A stretch of DNA of 64,000 nucleotides from Campylobacter aviculae (GCF_005406215.1 NZ_NXMA01000004.1:62001-126000), one strand, 5' to 3'. Numbered from the stretch's first letter, positions 26,585 through 37,096 are shown. The notes: generated by a model not told the origin, from the letters alone. A program made the numbers and translations.

Positions 26585-27183
26585 TCTTCTTTAAAGATTA
26601 GTCGTTTGATATTTGGAATATGTTTATATAATATAATGAAAGCTATGATAAATATAGGAGCATGAGTATTTATTACTTCCATATTGTAATTAAAAATGAA
26701 AGAACTAATAATAAAAGTCAATAAAGCCAATAATGATGCTAAAGAGGAAATTTTAAAAATTTTTCCTACAATAATCCAAATAATAAAAGCTGTCATTACT
26801 TCCAAGGGTAAAAGAACCATCATAGCACCAGCACCAGTAGCCACACCTTTTCCACCTTCAAAAAATAAATAAATTGAGTAGCAATGTCCAAATACAGCCA
26901 AAACAGCAACACTCCAAAGTAAATTTAAATCATAATTTAAAAATTTTAATATTAGTAGAGGCAGTGCGGCTTTCATAAAATCTAAAACTATAGTTATAAT
27001 AGCAAGTTTTTTTGCTAATACAGGATTACTTTGTTTTACCACCCTTAAGACGTTGGTTGCACCTATGCTTTTTGATCCTTGATTTTGAATATTCACTTTT
27101 GCAAATGTTTTTGCTAGGATTAAGCCAAAGGGAATAGAACCTAAAAGATAGGCTGTAGCATAAATAATTAAATTTTCTATCAA
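26569..27183 (-). CDS. plsY: Glycerol-3-phosphate acyltransferase PlsY
   Basis: A 204-residue, multi-helix membrane enzyme that acylates glycerol 3-phosphate with the acyl-phosphate made by PlsX. All three family motifs are visible: GSIPFGLILAK, GSKSIGATNVLR and GGKGVATGAGAMM. The start codon is TTG (27181-27183) with AAAGG upstream; no in-frame ATG lies nearby. It overlaps the folB-like gene by 16 bases. In C. jejuni, as recalled, a cytochrome c peroxidase gene lies between plsY and glmM; the 197 bases upstream here hold only promoters. Confidence 0.93.
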   Translation of the reverse strand: MIENLIIYATAYLLGSIPFGLILAKTFAKVNIQNQGSKSIGATNVLRVVKQSNPVLAKKLAIITIVLDFMKAALPLLILKFLNYDLNLLWSVAVLAVFGHCYSIYLFFEGGKGVATGAGAMMVLLPLEVMTAFIIWIIVGKIFKISSLASLLALLTFIISSFIFNYNMEVINTHAPIFIIAFIILYKHIPNIKRLIFKEECKVI

Positions 27184-27336
27184 TTTTAAACCTTTTGTAA
27201 TGTTAATATTATTTGACTTGAAATATTATAGAAAAAAAATACAAATATATAGATTAAAAATACGATTTATTTTTTAATGCCAAATAAAAATAAAAAGGAT
27301 TCAATTTTTGTTTAAATTTTTTTATCTTAGCTTTGT

Positions 27337-27342
27337 TATAAT
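27337..27342 (+). promoter_or_regulatory. Probable -10 element of glmM-lspA-hemJ
   Basis: TATAAT preceded by TTTGT, 38 bases before the glmM ATG. Confidence 0.5.
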
Positions 27343-27380
27343 TTCTACTGTGATGCTAAATTTTATTAAGAAAGGTTTAA

Positions 27381-28718
27381 ATGAAACTTTTTGGGACTGA
27401 TGGTGTAAGAGCAAGAGCTGGAGAATTTTTAGATAGCTTTTTAGCAATGCGTTTGGCCATGGCTGCTGGAATTTATTTTAAAGATAAAAGTGTTACAAAT
27501 AATATTTTAGTAGGTAAAGATACTAGAAGAAGTGGCTATATGATAGAAAATGCTATTGTTTCGGGTTTAACATCTATAGGCTATAATGTAATTCAAATAG
27601 GACCTATGCCAACACCTGCTATTGCTTTTTTAACAGAGGATATGCGTTGTGATGCTGGTATAATGATCTCAGCTTCTCATAATCCTTATTATGATAACGG
27701 TATTAAATTTTTTGATGCGCACGGGAACAAACTTAACGAAGATATAGAAAAAAAAATTGAAGAAATTTATTTTGATGACAAGCTTATACAAGATTCTAAA
27801 GTCAGTATGGATAAAATCGGGCAAGCTAAAAGAATAGATGATGTTATAGGTCGTTACATTGTTTCGATCAAAAATTCTTTTCCAAAAGATCTGACTTTAA
27901 AATCATTACGTGTTGTTTTGGATGTGGCACATGGGGCTTCTTATAAGGTAGCTCCGACTGTATTTAAAGAACTAGGGGCGGAAGTTATCGTTATCAACGA
28001 TAAACCAAATGGACTCAATATCAATGAAAATTGCGGAGCCTTACATCCTTCAAATTTGGCAGCTGAAGTAGTGAAATTTCGCGCAGATGTCGGTTTTGCT
28101 TTTGATGGAGATGCTGATCGTTTAGTCGTTGTTGATGAAAAAGGTGAGGTAGCTAACGGTGATAGTTTATTGGGTGTTTTAGCACTTTATCTTAAAGAAC
28201 AGGGTAAATTACAATCAAGTGTTGTGGCGACTATTATGAGTAATGGAGCTTTAAAAGAATTTTTACATAAACATAAAATTTCACTTGAAACTTGTAATGT
28301 TGGAGATAAATACGTTCTTGAAAAACTAAAAACAATCGGTGGTAATTTTGGAGGAGAGCAAAGTGGACATATTATTTTTAATGATTATGCTAAAACAGGA
28401 GATGGGCTTATAGCCGCACTTCAATTTAGTGCTTTAATGCTTTCAAAGAAGAAAAACGCAAGTATGATTTTAAATCAAATCAAACCCTATCCACAGCTTT
28501 TAACCAATTTAAAGATTTCAGAAAAAAAGGATTTAGAGAAAATAAAAGGACTTAAAGAATTAAAAAAAGATCTGGAAAATAAAAATGTTAATTATTTGTT
28601 TCGTTATTCTGGAACTGAAAATTTAATCAGACTTTTATTAGAAGCCAAAGATCGCAAACTTTTAGAAAAAGAAATGAAAAATGTTACAAGTTTTTTTAAG
28701 AAAGCCTTAAATGGTTAA
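27381..28718 (+). CDS. glmM: Phosphoglucosamine mutase
   Basis: A 445-residue enzyme that converts glucosamine 6-phosphate to glucosamine 1-phosphate for peptidoglycan and lipooligosaccharide precursors. The phosphoserine is S99 in MISASHNP; the metal site is [10 protein letters not shown]; the sugar-binding loop GGEQSGHI and the phosphate-binding [10 protein letters not shown] follow. Length is normal. It overlaps lspA by eight bases and heads a three-gene operon. Confidence 0.95.
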   Translation: MKLFGTDGVRARAGEFLDSFLAMRLAMAAGIYFKDKSVTNNILVGKDTRRSGYMIENAIVSGLTSIGYNVIQIGPMPTPAIAFLTEDMRCDAGIMISASHNPYYDNGIKFFDAHGNKLNEDIEKKIEEIYFDDKLIQDSKVSMDKIGQAKRIDDVIGRYIVSIKNSFPKDLTLKSLRVVLDVAHGASYKVAPTVFKELGAEVIVINDKPNGLNINENCGALHPSNLAAEVVKFRADVGFAFDGDADRLVVVDEKGEVANGDSLLGVLALYLKEQGKLQSSVVATIMSNGALKEFLHKHKISLETCNVGDKYVLEKLKTIGGNFGGEQSGHIIFNDYAKTGDGLIAALQFSALMLSKKKNASMILNQIKPYPQLLTNLKISEKKDLEKIKGLKELKKDLENKNVNYLFRYSGTENLIRLLLEAKDRKLLEKEMKNVTSFFKKALNG

Positions 28719-29175
28719 AAATTTAAAAGCTATATCGATTTTTATTGTTTGTTTTATTTTTGTATTTGCTTTTGATCAATGGGTTAAAATTTTAACCTTG
28801 CAAGGTTTTAGATGGCAAAGTGAATATATTGATTTTACTTTTGCTTTAAATACAGGTATTGCTTTTTCAATGTTTAGTTTTTTAGAACATTATTTAAAAT
28901 ATTTTCATTTAGCGTTTATATTAATACTTTCTGTCTATCTTTTATGGCAAAGAAATTTTTTAAAAGATCATCTTATAGCTTTTGGTATGATGTTAGGAGC
29001 TGGATGTTCTAACCTATTTGATCGCTTCATACATGGAGGGGTTGTGGATATGTTTTTTTGGCACAAATGGTTTAATTTTGCTATTTTTAACGTAGCCGAT
29101 GTTATGATAAATATTAGTGTCGCATTAATTTTAATACAAGAAATTTTGATAAAAAAAAGGAGAAAAAATGACTGA
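28711..29175 (+). CDS. lspA: Lipoprotein signal peptidase (signal peptidase II)
   Basis: A 154-residue inner-membrane aspartyl protease that cleaves prolipoprotein signal peptides. It has four membrane helices and both catalytic aspartates, in [15 protein letters not shown] and FNVADVMIN. It serves the several lipoproteins in this window (CmeA, CmeC and others). Start overlaps glmM and the end overlaps hemJ by eight bases each. Confidence 0.95.
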   Translation: MVKNLKAISIFIVCFIFVFAFDQWVKILTLQGFRWQSEYIDFTFALNTGIAFSMFSFLEHYLKYFHLAFILILSVYLLWQRNFLKDHLIAFGMMLGAGCSNLFDRFIHGGVVDMFFWHKWFNFAIFNVADVMINISVALILIQEILIKKRRKND

Positions 29176-29620
29176 ATGGATCAATGAGTATTATTTTTGG
29201 ATCAAATGGGTGCATTACTTAGCATTTGTTTCTTGGATGGCAGGGCTTTTTTATTTGCCAAGACTTTTTGTTTATCACGCAGAACATAAAGAAAATAAAG
29301 GTTTTGTAGAAGTGGTAAAAATTCAAGAAAGAAAGCTTTATTTTGCCATACAAAATCCTGCAATGATAGTCACTCTAATCACAGGGAGTTTAATGTTGCA
29401 TGCCCATAAAGAGATTTTAATGGTGGGATCAGCTTATATGCATGTAAAGCTTACTTGTGTAACACTTTTGATTCTTTTTCACATACATAATTATTTTTGT
29501 CTAAGGGCTTTATCTAAAGATATCTGTACAAAAAGTGGAAGATATTTTAGAATTTATAATGAATTTCCGACAATTATGTTTATTATCATTGCTTTAATGA
29601 TAGTTGTTCGTCCATTTTAA
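29168..29620 (+). CDS. hemJ: Protoporphyrinogen IX oxidase HemJ
   Basis: A 150-residue, four-helix membrane protein. The N-terminal block WVHYLAFVSWMAGLFYLPRLFVYH is typical of HemJ (UPF0093), with the conserved histidine early in helix 1, and MHVKLTCVTLLILFHIHNY in helix 3. HemJ carries out the penultimate step of haem synthesis in bacteria without HemG/HemY. It converges on a HemN-like gene, so two haem-related genes lie side by side. It overlaps lspA by eight bases. Confidence 0.85.
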   Translation: MTEWINEYYFWIKWVHYLAFVSWMAGLFYLPRLFVYHAEHKENKGFVEVVKIQERKLYFAIQNPAMIVTLITGSLMLHAHKEILMVGSAYMHVKLTCVTLLILFHIHNYFCLRALSKDICTKSGRYFRIYNEFPTIMFIIIALMIVVRPF

Positions 29621-29625
29621 TTTTT

Positions 29626-30966
29626 TTAATTCGCTTTGATTTCCATACTACTTGGATCAAGCGGATTAACATCTTCTTTCATAATATCAATAAAGTTTTT
29701 ATTTTTAATACGCTTACTATCCCTAAAGACTGCGCGAACAAGATCCATTCCTGTGTAGAAATCTTTCATTAAAACAACAAAAAGATATTGCCCAAATTCA
29801 CTTGTGGTTAAAAAATTACCTTCTTTTTTGATAGCTCCGCTCATTTTAAGACCTAAAAGTTCAGTAAAAAGATCTTTTTCAAGATCGCAATTAATTGTTT
29901 TATTGAAGCGATCAATATCGATTTTACCTGCAAAAATTTCAGTCAAAAAGACGTACTTTATAATTTCTTTTTTATCAAAACTTGCTTTAGCAATATTGGC
30001 ATTTTGTTTTTCTTTTATAAGTCTTGCATAATCATTTAAATCAAAAGCATTGATTAGAAGTTCTCCATCTAAAAAACTAAATGCTCCACTTCCAACGCCT
30101 AAATATTCATGATGAGAACTGACGTATTCGTCATTAAATGTATTTTTTTCTAAAGAAAAACTCCAACCATTATTTTGTTGATAATCTTTGAAAAATTCTC
30201 GTATAATTTTGTAGAATTCAAATTCATTATCTTTATTGCTTACTCCTAAACTTTTAGCTATATTATCTTTAGTTAATCCTGATTTCATTAAAGGATAAGT
30301 TGTGATTTGTTGAGGGCTTAAGTTTTTTGCTATTTTTAAATCATTTAAAAGTTGCTCTGTAGTTTGACTTGGGAGGTTAAATATTAAATCGATACTGAAA
30401 ATAGGTAAAATATTTAGAGCTTTAGAAATTTTTTCTTGAAGCATTTCAGAAGAACCAAATTTATTATATCTTGCTACTTTTTTTAAAATATCATCATTAA
30501 AACTTTGTATTCCACAACTTAAACGATCTATAATGCCTTTAAACATAGAAAGTTTTTCAGGTTCAATGTGATTTGGATCTGTTTCACAAGAAATTTCTTT
30601 TATATCAAAAAGTTTTTTGCAAAGTTCCAAAGTTTTTAGAAGTTCTTCTTCGTGAATGAGGGTTGTTCCGCCACCTACATACATAGAAGTAAAATTAAAG
30701 CCTTTTTCTTTGATTAAAAGAATTTCTTTTCTTAGGTTTTCAAAATAAGTTTTTGCTAAATTTTCATCGTAGTAATATTTATGAAAACTGCAATAAGGAC
30801 AAAAGGTATGACAAAAAGGTATATGAGCATAAAGCATATAGGTTTTATCATTCTTTGGAATTTTGTCTTTTGGTATCTGTAAAAGCTCGACATTAAAACC
30901 TTTTTTTAAAGATTTTTCCATCATTATATGAGAATATTTTAAAGCCAAATTTTGAAACAAATTCAT
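29626..30966 (-). CDS. HemN/HemW-family radical SAM protein
   Basis: A 446-residue radical SAM enzyme. The cluster motif is CHTFCPYC (CxxxCxxC) after YAHIPF, with YVGGGTTLI and SCETDPNHI following as in HemN/HemW proteins, and a C-terminal HemN-type domain. It could be an oxygen-independent coproporphyrinogen dehydrogenase or a haem-handling relative (HemW/HutW); C. jejuni has another canonical HemN elsewhere. Position next to hemJ supports a haem role. It is transcribed alone and convergent to hemJ, with only five bases between them. Confidence 0.8.
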   Translation of the reverse strand: MNLFQNLALKYSHIMMEKSLKKGFNVELLQIPKDKIPKNDKTYMLYAHIPFCHTFCPYCSFHKYYYDENLAKTYFENLRKEILLIKEKGFNFTSMYVGGGTTLIHEEELLKTLELCKKLFDIKEISCETDPNHIEPEKLSMFKGIIDRLSCGIQSFNDDILKKVARYNKFGSSEMLQEKISKALNILPIFSIDLIFNLPSQTTEQLLNDLKIAKNLSPQQITTYPLMKSGLTKDNIAKSLGVSNKDNEFEFYKIIREFFKDYQQNNGWSFSLEKNTFNDEYVSSHHEYLGVGSGAFSFLDGELLINAFDLNDYARLIKEKQNANIAKASFDKKEIIKYVFLTEIFAGKIDIDRFNKTINCDLEKDLFTELLGLKMSGAIKKEGNFLTTSEFGQYLFVVLMKDFYTGMDLVRAVFRDSKRIKNKNFIDIMKEDVNPLDPSSMEIKAN

Positions 30967-31076
30967 TCAATAACCTAACATAGTAAAATATAAAACTCAT
31001 AATTTATCAAATTTTTACTAAATTAATGGTAAATTTTTTAATTTTTTGATTAAAAATATTTTTAAGGATGCTTGTT

Positions 31077-31328
31077 ATGGAAAAATCAGAGGTGGTTAAA
31101 AATTTAAATATTTTATTTAAAAAAAGATCGGAATTTTATTCTTTTTTTGACAAAAATATTGAAAAAATTAATAATACTGAAGTATTTGATTTTAAAAATT
31201 CAAAAGATTTAAATGCTGAAGAAATTTATAAACAATTTTATCATTATGATTATGCTATAAGGAAAATATTGCCGGCGATTTATAAAGCTTACGAGATCAC
31301 AAATTCAGATTTAGAAAAAGATTTTTAG
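31077..31328 (+). CDS. Hypothetical protein (83 residues)
   Basis: A small, acidic/lysine-rich helical protein (MEKSEVVKNLNILFKKRSEF...). No signal peptide or motif is seen and I do not recognise the family. ATG at 31077 is chosen because AAGG (31064-31067) lies nine bases before it, while an upstream ATG at 31068 would abut the ribosome site. It is divergent from the HemN-like gene and converges on cmeC through a shared terminator. Confidence 0.6.
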   Translation: MEKSEVVKNLNILFKKRSEFYSFFDKNIEKINNTEVFDFKNSKDLNAEEIYKQFYHYDYAIRKILPAIYKAYEITNSDLEKDF

Positions 31329-31356
31329 TTTAAAATTTTTAAATTAAACTAAAAAT
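31321..31356. terminator. Bidirectional terminator after cmeC and the small upstream gene
   Basis: Perfect 13-bp arms ATTTTTAGTTTAA (31321-31333) and TTAAACTAAAAAT (31344-31356) with a ten-base loop between the two convergent stop codons. Confidence 0.75.
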
Positions 31357-32831
31357 TATTCCTTAAAAGACTTATCTAAAAGTTTGGAATCTTCTTCTAT
31401 TTGTTGATCTGAAATCATATTTTGTTCAAAACCTCCGCCAAAAGCTTTTATAACATCTACAATAGAATTAGCATAAGCGTATTTTGTATTATTAAAGCTG
31501 ATTTTAGCATTGAGCCAGTTTTTACGTGCTTCTAGATAATCTTGCAAGGACATTTCACCTATATTATATCGTTCTTGCGCAATTTCATAAATTTTTCGAT
31601 AGGATTGTTCGCTTGCTTGCGCGTTATCGTATTGCAGGCGTGTATTTTTCCTAGCAATTAAAGCATAACGAATTTCTCCAAAGGCTGTTTTTAGAGTATT
31701 TTCATAGTTAACAAAGGCTTCATCTTTATTTAATTTAGCTAAATTGACATTTTCATTTATTTCTCCCCAATGAAAAATCGGCATTAAAAAATTACCACCT
31801 ATATTCCAAGTCTTAGAACCATTTTTAACTAAAGTATCTAAATCAGCACTTTCAAAACCTAAAAGTCCAGTTAAAGAAAGACTAGGCAAGAAAGCTGAAC
31901 GTGCAACACCTATAAGATAGTTTTGTTGAGTTAGTTTTTCTAAAGACGAACTGATATCTGGACGTTGTAATAAAATTGCACTTGAGATTCCAGTTGGGAT
32001 TTCAAATTCTTTGATCTTAAAAGCTTGATATTCTTGTTCTTTATAAAGTATATCGTTTAAATCATTTGAGGTTAAAATTTTTAAAGCCTTTAGGTAATTT
32101 TCTTTATTCAGTTTCGATTCATTATATTGTAAAGCAATACTTTCTAAATTTGCTTTAGCTTGAGCTAATTCATATTCGCCTACCGCACCTACTTGAAATT
32201 TTTCATTATTAATATTGTAGATTTCTTTTGCTGCCTCATAGGCCTGCTTGAATGAATTTTCGTTTTCATAAGCATTAGCGAGATTAAAATAAGTTTGGAT
32301 TGTATTGGATATCACAGAAAGTCTTGCCGTTTCATAATCATATTGGCTTGCTTTAAATCCTGAATCTGAAGCAAAATAAGCATCGCGATATTTTCCCCAA
32401 AGGTCAATTTCGTAACTTAAATTTAAACCTGCTTTAAAATCATTACCATAGCTAAATTGACCACTTTTATTTGTTGGTGCATTAACTGAAGTTTTAGTTC
32501 TTAAAGCACTTGCACTGCCATCTAGCTTTGGAAGTAGATCGCTAAAGTCAATTCCAAGTTGAGCTGCAGCTTGTTCCATGTGTATATAAGCGATCTTTAA
32601 ATCACTATTATTTTTTAAAGCAAGATGAACAATTTTATTTAAATTTTGATCATCAAAATTTTTCCACCATTCTTTAGAAATAGAAGAATTGTTTTCTTTT
32701 TCCCAAGATAGAGTGCCAAACTGATTGTTTAAAGTATAATTTGCTTCTGGAATATTTAAATTTGGACTTAAAGAGCAGGCTGAAATTAAAAAAGTCAGGC
32801 TAACTGTATTTGCTAAAGTTATTTTATTCAT
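31356..32831 (-). CDS. cmeC: Outer-membrane channel CmeC of the CmeABC pump
   Basis: A TolC/OprM-family outer-membrane factor of about 491 residues. The start is placed at ATG 32831, giving MNKITLANTVSLTFLISAC with lipobox cysteine C19; GAGGT lies upstream at a suitable distance, and a start eight codons earlier would lack a proper signal peptide. Two repeated outer-membrane efflux domains are visible (SNTIQTYFNLANAYENE and GEIRYALIARKNTRLQYDNA). It overlaps the cmeB stop by eight bases. CmeABC exports bile salts, fluoroquinolones and macrolides in C. jejuni. Confidence 0.93.
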   Translation of the reverse strand: MNKITLANTVSLTFLISACSLSPNLNIPEANYTLNNQFGTLSWEKENNSSISKEWWKNFDDQNLNKIVHLALKNNSDLKIAYIHMEQAAAQLGIDFSDLLPKLDGSASALRTKTSVNAPTNKSGQFSYGNDFKAGLNLSYEIDLWGKYRDAYFASDSGFKASQYDYETARLSVISNTIQTYFNLANAYENENSFKQAYEAAKEIYNINNEKFQVGAVGEYELAQAKANLESIALQYNESKLNKENYLKALKILTSNDLNDILYKEQEYQAFKIKEFEIPTGISSAILLQRPDISSSLEKLTQQNYLIGVARSAFLPSLSLTGLLGFESADLDTLVKNGSKTWNIGGNFLMPIFHWGEINENVNLAKLNKDEAFVNYENTLKTAFGEIRYALIARKNTRLQYDNAQASEQSYRKIYEIAQERYNIGEMSLQDYLEARKNWLNAKISFNNTKYAYANSIVDVIKAFGGGFEQNMISDQQIEEDSKLLDKSFKE

Positions 32832-35800
32832 GTATTTTACCTCTTTTTTTATCAATCCAAATGCTTAAATTTTCTAAAAGATAGAAAAATAATGGAACAA
32901 AAAATATAGCTAAGGTAGAAGCAGCAATCATCCCTCCTATAAGACCTGTTCCCAAAGCATGACGCGAAGCACTTCCAGCTCCACCAGCAAATATCATCGG
33001 TAATACACCAAAAGTAAATGCTAATGAAGTCATAACAATAGGTCTAAATCTTAATTTTGCTGCACTTATGGCTGCATCAAAAACATTTTTTCCTTTTTTA
33101 AGATGCTCTTCCATGGCAAATTCCACAATCAAAATAGCGTTTTTTGCCGATAGACCAACGAGTAACAAGAGTCCCGTTTGAAAATATATATCATTGTCAA
33201 ATCCTCTAATAGCAACTAAAAGAAAAGATCCAAATACTGCAAAAGGAACAGCGGTAACAACAGCAAACGGAATGAGCCATCTTTCATATTGCGCTGCTAG
33301 AATTAAAAACACAAAAACCATTCCTAAAGCAAAGGCATATCCTGCAGTTCCTTTAGAGCTAACTTCTTGATAGGCTGAACCTGACCAAGCAATAGAATAT
33401 TCATCTCCTAAAGTTTCTTTGGCTACTTCAGAAATTGCATCAATGGCTTGTCCTGAAGTATAACCTGACGCAGGATCTCCTTGTATAAGAGCAGCTGGAA
33501 AGAGATTAAATCTTTTAACATCATCAGGCCCAGCACTTCTAATTAAAGTTAAAAAAGAATTAAGAGGTATCATTTTTCCGTCATTTGATTTTACAAAGAT
33601 ATTTCTTAATGCATCTTGAGTATTTCTAAAATCTCCTAAAGCACGAATATTAACTTGGAAATTTTTTCCCAACATAGGGAAATCATTAACATAATAAGTT
33701 CCTATTGTGGCACTGATAGTATTAAATACATCTTGCATATTAAGATTGAAATATTTCATTTTATCTCGATCGATAATAAGCTTATATTGTGGAAAACTCG
33801 TATCAAGAGTAGTTCTTACATTAGAGAGTTCTTTTCTAGTTCTTGCTACTTCTAATAATTTGTTAACATCTTGTTGGATTTCATCATAACTTTTACCACT
33901 CTTATTTTGAGCGTACATTTCAAAACCACCTGTTAAGCTAAGTCCAGGAATTGGAGGAGGATTTAGAAAATAACTTTGTGCATTTCTATCCATAGCATAT
34001 TGCCCAAATAAACTTCCGATGATTTGATTAGAACTTAAATCTCTTTCGTGCCAATCTTTAAGTTTTAAAAACATTGCTGCTGCATTTTCTTTTAAAGAAC
34101 CTGTAAAAAGATCATATCCTATAAGCGAAACACCTGATTCGATTTCTTTGATTCGTGCTATGTTTTTATTCATATTGTCAATTTCTTCAATGGTTTTGTG
34201 TATAGAATCTCCAGAAGGTAGATTGATAACACTCATAATAACACCCTGATCTTCAGAAGGAACAAGAGAACTTGGGACTATTTTGTAAAGATAAAAAATC
34301 GCACCAAGTAAAATACAAAAAATTAGTACAAAACGTACAGCTCTTTTTAGCATATAAGCTACACCCGCACTAAACACCGAAGTGCTCCAGTCAAAAAAGT
34401 CATTGAATTTTTGGACAAAATAAAAAGGTTTGGACTCGTTTCTCGTTAAAAAAAGCGCGGACAAAGAAGGAGTTAAGGTAAGTGCGACAAATCCTGAAAT
34501 AGCTACAGAAATTGCTAAGGTCAAAGCAAATTGCCTTTGAATTTCTCCCACAAATCCGGAAATAAAAGAAACAGGTATGAATACAGCACAAAGAACAAGA
34601 ACAATAGAAATAACTGGAGAGCTTACCTCTTCCATTGCTTGAATTGCAGCATTTTTAACTGAAATATCAGGATTTGTGTGCATAATCCTATCAATATTTT
34701 CAACAACTATAATTGCATCATCAACAACTATACCAATAGCCAACACAAGTGCAAAAAGTGTCAAAAGGTTAATGCTAAAACCAAACAAATAAAGTATTGC
34801 GAAAGTTCCTAATAAAGAAACAGGAACTGCGATCATTGGTATAATGGTTGATTTGAAATTTTTCAAGAAAAGATACATAACAATAAGGACTAAAATTAAT
34901 GCTTCAACGAAAGTTTTAATAACTTCTTTAATGGAAGCTTTGACAAAGATTGTTGTATCAAAAGGAACATCATATTTTAAACCTTGAGGAAAATTTTTAG
35001 AAAGTTCTTCTAGTTTTTCACTAACCAACCTTGCTGTATTGACTGCATTGGCACCAGATTGTAAATTAATGATGATCGGAACAGCTGTTTTTGTCCCTAA
35101 ACGTCCTGTTGATCGGTATTCTTGAGAACCTATTTCTACATTAGCTATGTCTTTAATTCTTAAAAAAGATCCGTCTTTATTAACTCTTAGAATAATATTT
35201 TCAAATTCTTGAGGGCTTTTTAACCTTCCTTCCATAGTAATAGAAAGCACTTGTGGAGATTTTTGAGTTACAGGCTCTTCCCCAATTTTTCCTGTTGCGT
35301 ATTGAGCATTTTGCTCATTTACAGCATTGATAACATCACTTGCTGTAACACCAAATTTATTAAGTAAATCGGGCTTAAGCCAAATTCTCATTGAATAATT
35401 TTTTCCACCTATTGCAGAAGCATCTCCAACACCTGGAATTCTTTTTAATTCATCTAAAATATTTAAAGTAGTATAATTAAAGATATCTATATCACTCATT
35501 GAATTGTCTTCAGAATAGATTGAAACTACTTCAAGTATTGAAGAGGAGGATTTTCTGACAGTAACTCCGAGTTTTTTTACCGCTTCTGGAAGTTTTGCAG
35601 TAGCGGCTGAAATTCTATTATTTACATTTACTGTTGCTTGATCAGGATCAGTTCCTATATCAAAATAAACTGTCAGTTTCATTTGTCCTGAGGAACTAGT
35701 AGAGTCCATATAAATCATATCATCTACACCATTGATCGCATCTTCAATAGGTGTAGCAACGGTTGATGCAATAGTTTGTGCATCTGCTCCTGTATAGGTA

Positions 35801-35943
35801 GCACTTACTTGCACGGTAGGAGGGGTTAAAGAAGGATATTGTTCTATAGGTAAATTTAATAAACCAATAGCTCCAGAAATTGAAATAATAATGGCAACAA
35901 CAGAGGCGAATATCGGTCTTTCTATAAAGAATTTAGAAAACAT
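32824..35943 (-). CDS. cmeB: RND efflux transporter CmeB
   Basis: A 1039-residue inner-membrane RND proton antiporter of the AcrB type. It begins MFSKFFIERPIFA and contains the proton-relay motif GIVVDDAIIVVENIDR in membrane helix 4. Two large periplasmic loops follow helices 1 and 7. Full length is intact and without frameshift. It starts at the last base of cmeA and forms an operon cmeABC. Confidence 0.96.
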   Translation of the reverse strand: MFSKFFIERPIFASVVAIIISISGAIGLLNLPIEQYPSLTPPTVQVSATYTGADAQTIASTVATPIEDAINGVDDMIYMDSTSSSGQMKLTVYFDIGTDPDQATVNVNNRISAATAKLPEAVKKLGVTVRKSSSSILEVVSIYSEDNSMSDIDIFNYTTLNILDELKRIPGVGDASAIGGKNYSMRIWLKPDLLNKFGVTASDVINAVNEQNAQYATGKIGEEPVTQKSPQVLSITMEGRLKSPQEFENIILRVNKDGSFLRIKDIANVEIGSQEYRSTGRLGTKTAVPIIINLQSGANAVNTARLVSEKLEELSKNFPQGLKYDVPFDTTIFVKASIKEVIKTFVEALILVLIVMYLFLKNFKSTIIPMIAVPVSLLGTFAILYLFGFSINLLTLFALVLAIGIVVDDAIIVVENIDRIMHTNPDISVKNAAIQAMEEVSSPVISIVLVLCAVFIPVSFISGFVGEIQRQFALTLAISVAISGFVALTLTPSLSALFLTRNESKPFYFVQKFNDFFDWSTSVFSAGVAYMLKRAVRFVLIFCILLGAIFYLYKIVPSSLVPSEDQGVIMSVINLPSGDSIHKTIEEIDNMNKNIARIKEIESGVSLIGYDLFTGSLKENAAAMFLKLKDWHERDLSSNQIIGSLFGQYAMDRNAQSYFLNPPPIPGLSLTGGFEMYAQNKSGKSYDEIQQDVNKLLEVARTRKELSNVRTTLDTSFPQYKLIIDRDKMKYFNLNMQDVFNTISATIGTYYVNDFPMLGKNFQVNIRALGDFRNTQDALRNIFVKSNDGKMIPLNSFLTLIRSAGPDDVKRFNLFPAALIQGDPASGYTSGQAIDAISEVAKETLGDEYSIAWSGSAYQEVSSKGTAGYAFALGMVFVFLILAAQYERWLIPFAVVTAVPFAVFGSFLLVAIRGFDNDIYFQTGLLLLVGLSAKNAILIVEFAMEEHLKKGKNVFDAAISAAKLRFRPIVMTSLAFTFGVLPMIFAGGAGSASRHALGTGLIGGMIAASTLAIFFVPLFFYLLENLSIWIDKKRGKIHE

Positions 35944-37046
35944 TATTTACTCCCAATTTCCTGAACGCTAGAGCCAATATGAATTTTTTTGAAATTATCT
36001 AAAATGATTTTATCATTTTCTTTAAGCCCAGAATCAATTATGGCATATTCATTGGTCTGATAATTAATGTGTATTGGAGTTTTTGCGACCTTGCCATTAG
36101 CTATTGTATAAACATAAACTTCATTTTGGTCTTGTTTTATAGCACTTTGTGGAATTTTAAAACCATTTTTTTGAACAAAACCTTCAGAAGTGATTGTAGC
36201 AAAAGATCCTGGTAGAAGCATAGAGCTATTATTATCAAAAACAGCTTTAGCTTTAACTGTTCCACTATCTGAATCAATAACTGAATCAATAAAATAGAGT
36301 TTTCCTTGAAATTTTTGACCATTAAGATTTAAAGTCGCGTGGATATTGTCCAAATTCCATCTACCATCTTGAGTATTACGGATTATATCAAGTTTATCAG
36401 TATCTGAAATATAAAATTCTGCATAAATTTGATTTAAATTTGTAACCCTTACAAGATCTGTTGAAGAAGCATTGACATAATCGCCTATATTAATTAAAGC
36501 ATCACCTACAACTCCATCAAAGGGAGCCTTAATTTCTGTATGTTCTAGATCGATTTTCATATTTTGCAAATCAGCCCTAGCACTAGCAAGATTTGCCTTT
36601 GCATTGTTAAAAGTAGCTAAAGTATTGTCATATTCTTTTTTTGAAACAGCGCCTTTACTGAAAAGAATTTTCGATCGGTTATAGTCTTTGCTAGCATTTT
36701 CAAAATTTGCTCTAGCCATTAAGGCTTTTCCATAAGCTGAATCTACATTTGCTTTAAATTTGTCTTGTTCTATTATAAAAAGAGTTTGTCCTTCTTTAAC
36801 TAAGTCTCCAGCCCGAAAAAGTTTATCTTTGATAACCCCGCTAACTTGTGGTTTAATAATAACATCATAATCACTAACAAGTTTTGCCGGATAAGTAAAA
36901 GCAAGTGGTAAATTTTCAGCCTTAGCATACATAACACTGACAGGCTGTGGCGGCATTTGCATTTTAGGGGTTTCTTTTTTATCACAAGCAGAAAATAAAA
37001 ACATAATACTTACAATTAAAAGAATATTTTTTCTAAATAAAATCAT
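35943..37046 (-). CDS. cmeA: Membrane-fusion protein CmeA
   Basis: A 367-residue periplasmic adaptor with a lipoprotein signal (LLIVSIMFLFSACDKKE, cysteine about residue 21). It has a lipoyl/barrel-sandwich domain (YDVIIKPQVSGVI and TEIKAPFDGVVGDALINIGDYV), an alpha-helical hairpin and a beta-barrel domain. It links CmeB to CmeC. It heads the pump operon; the CmeR-type operator and a TATAAA -10 lie in the 135-base gap to cmeR. Confidence 0.96.
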   Translation of the reverse strand: MILFRKNILLIVSIMFLFSACDKKETPKMQMPPQPVSVMYAKAENLPLAFTYPAKLVSDYDVIIKPQVSGVIKDKLFRAGDLVKEGQTLFIIEQDKFKANVDSAYGKALMARANFENASKDYNRSKILFSKGAVSKKEYDNTLATFNNAKANLASARADLQNMKIDLEHTEIKAPFDGVVGDALINIGDYVNASSTDLVRVTNLNQIYAEFYISDTDKLDIIRNTQDGRWNLDNIHATLNLNGQKFQGKLYFIDSVIDSDSGTVKAKAVFDNNSSMLLPGSFATITSEGFVQKNGFKIPQSAIKQDQNEVYVYTIANGKVAKTPIHINYQTNEYAIIDSGLKENDKIILDNFKKIHIGSSVQEIGSK

Positions 37047-37066
37047 TTTTTAACCTTAAAAATTAT

Positions 37067-37072
37067 TTTATA
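37067..37072 (-). promoter_or_regulatory. Probable -10 element of cmeABC
   Basis: Read on the minus strand, TATAAA lies 20 bases before the cmeA start, and the CmeR-type operator begins 24 bases upstream of it, covering the -35 zone. Confidence 0.5.
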
Positions 37073-37096
37073 AATCCATAAAAATTCGGAAATTCT

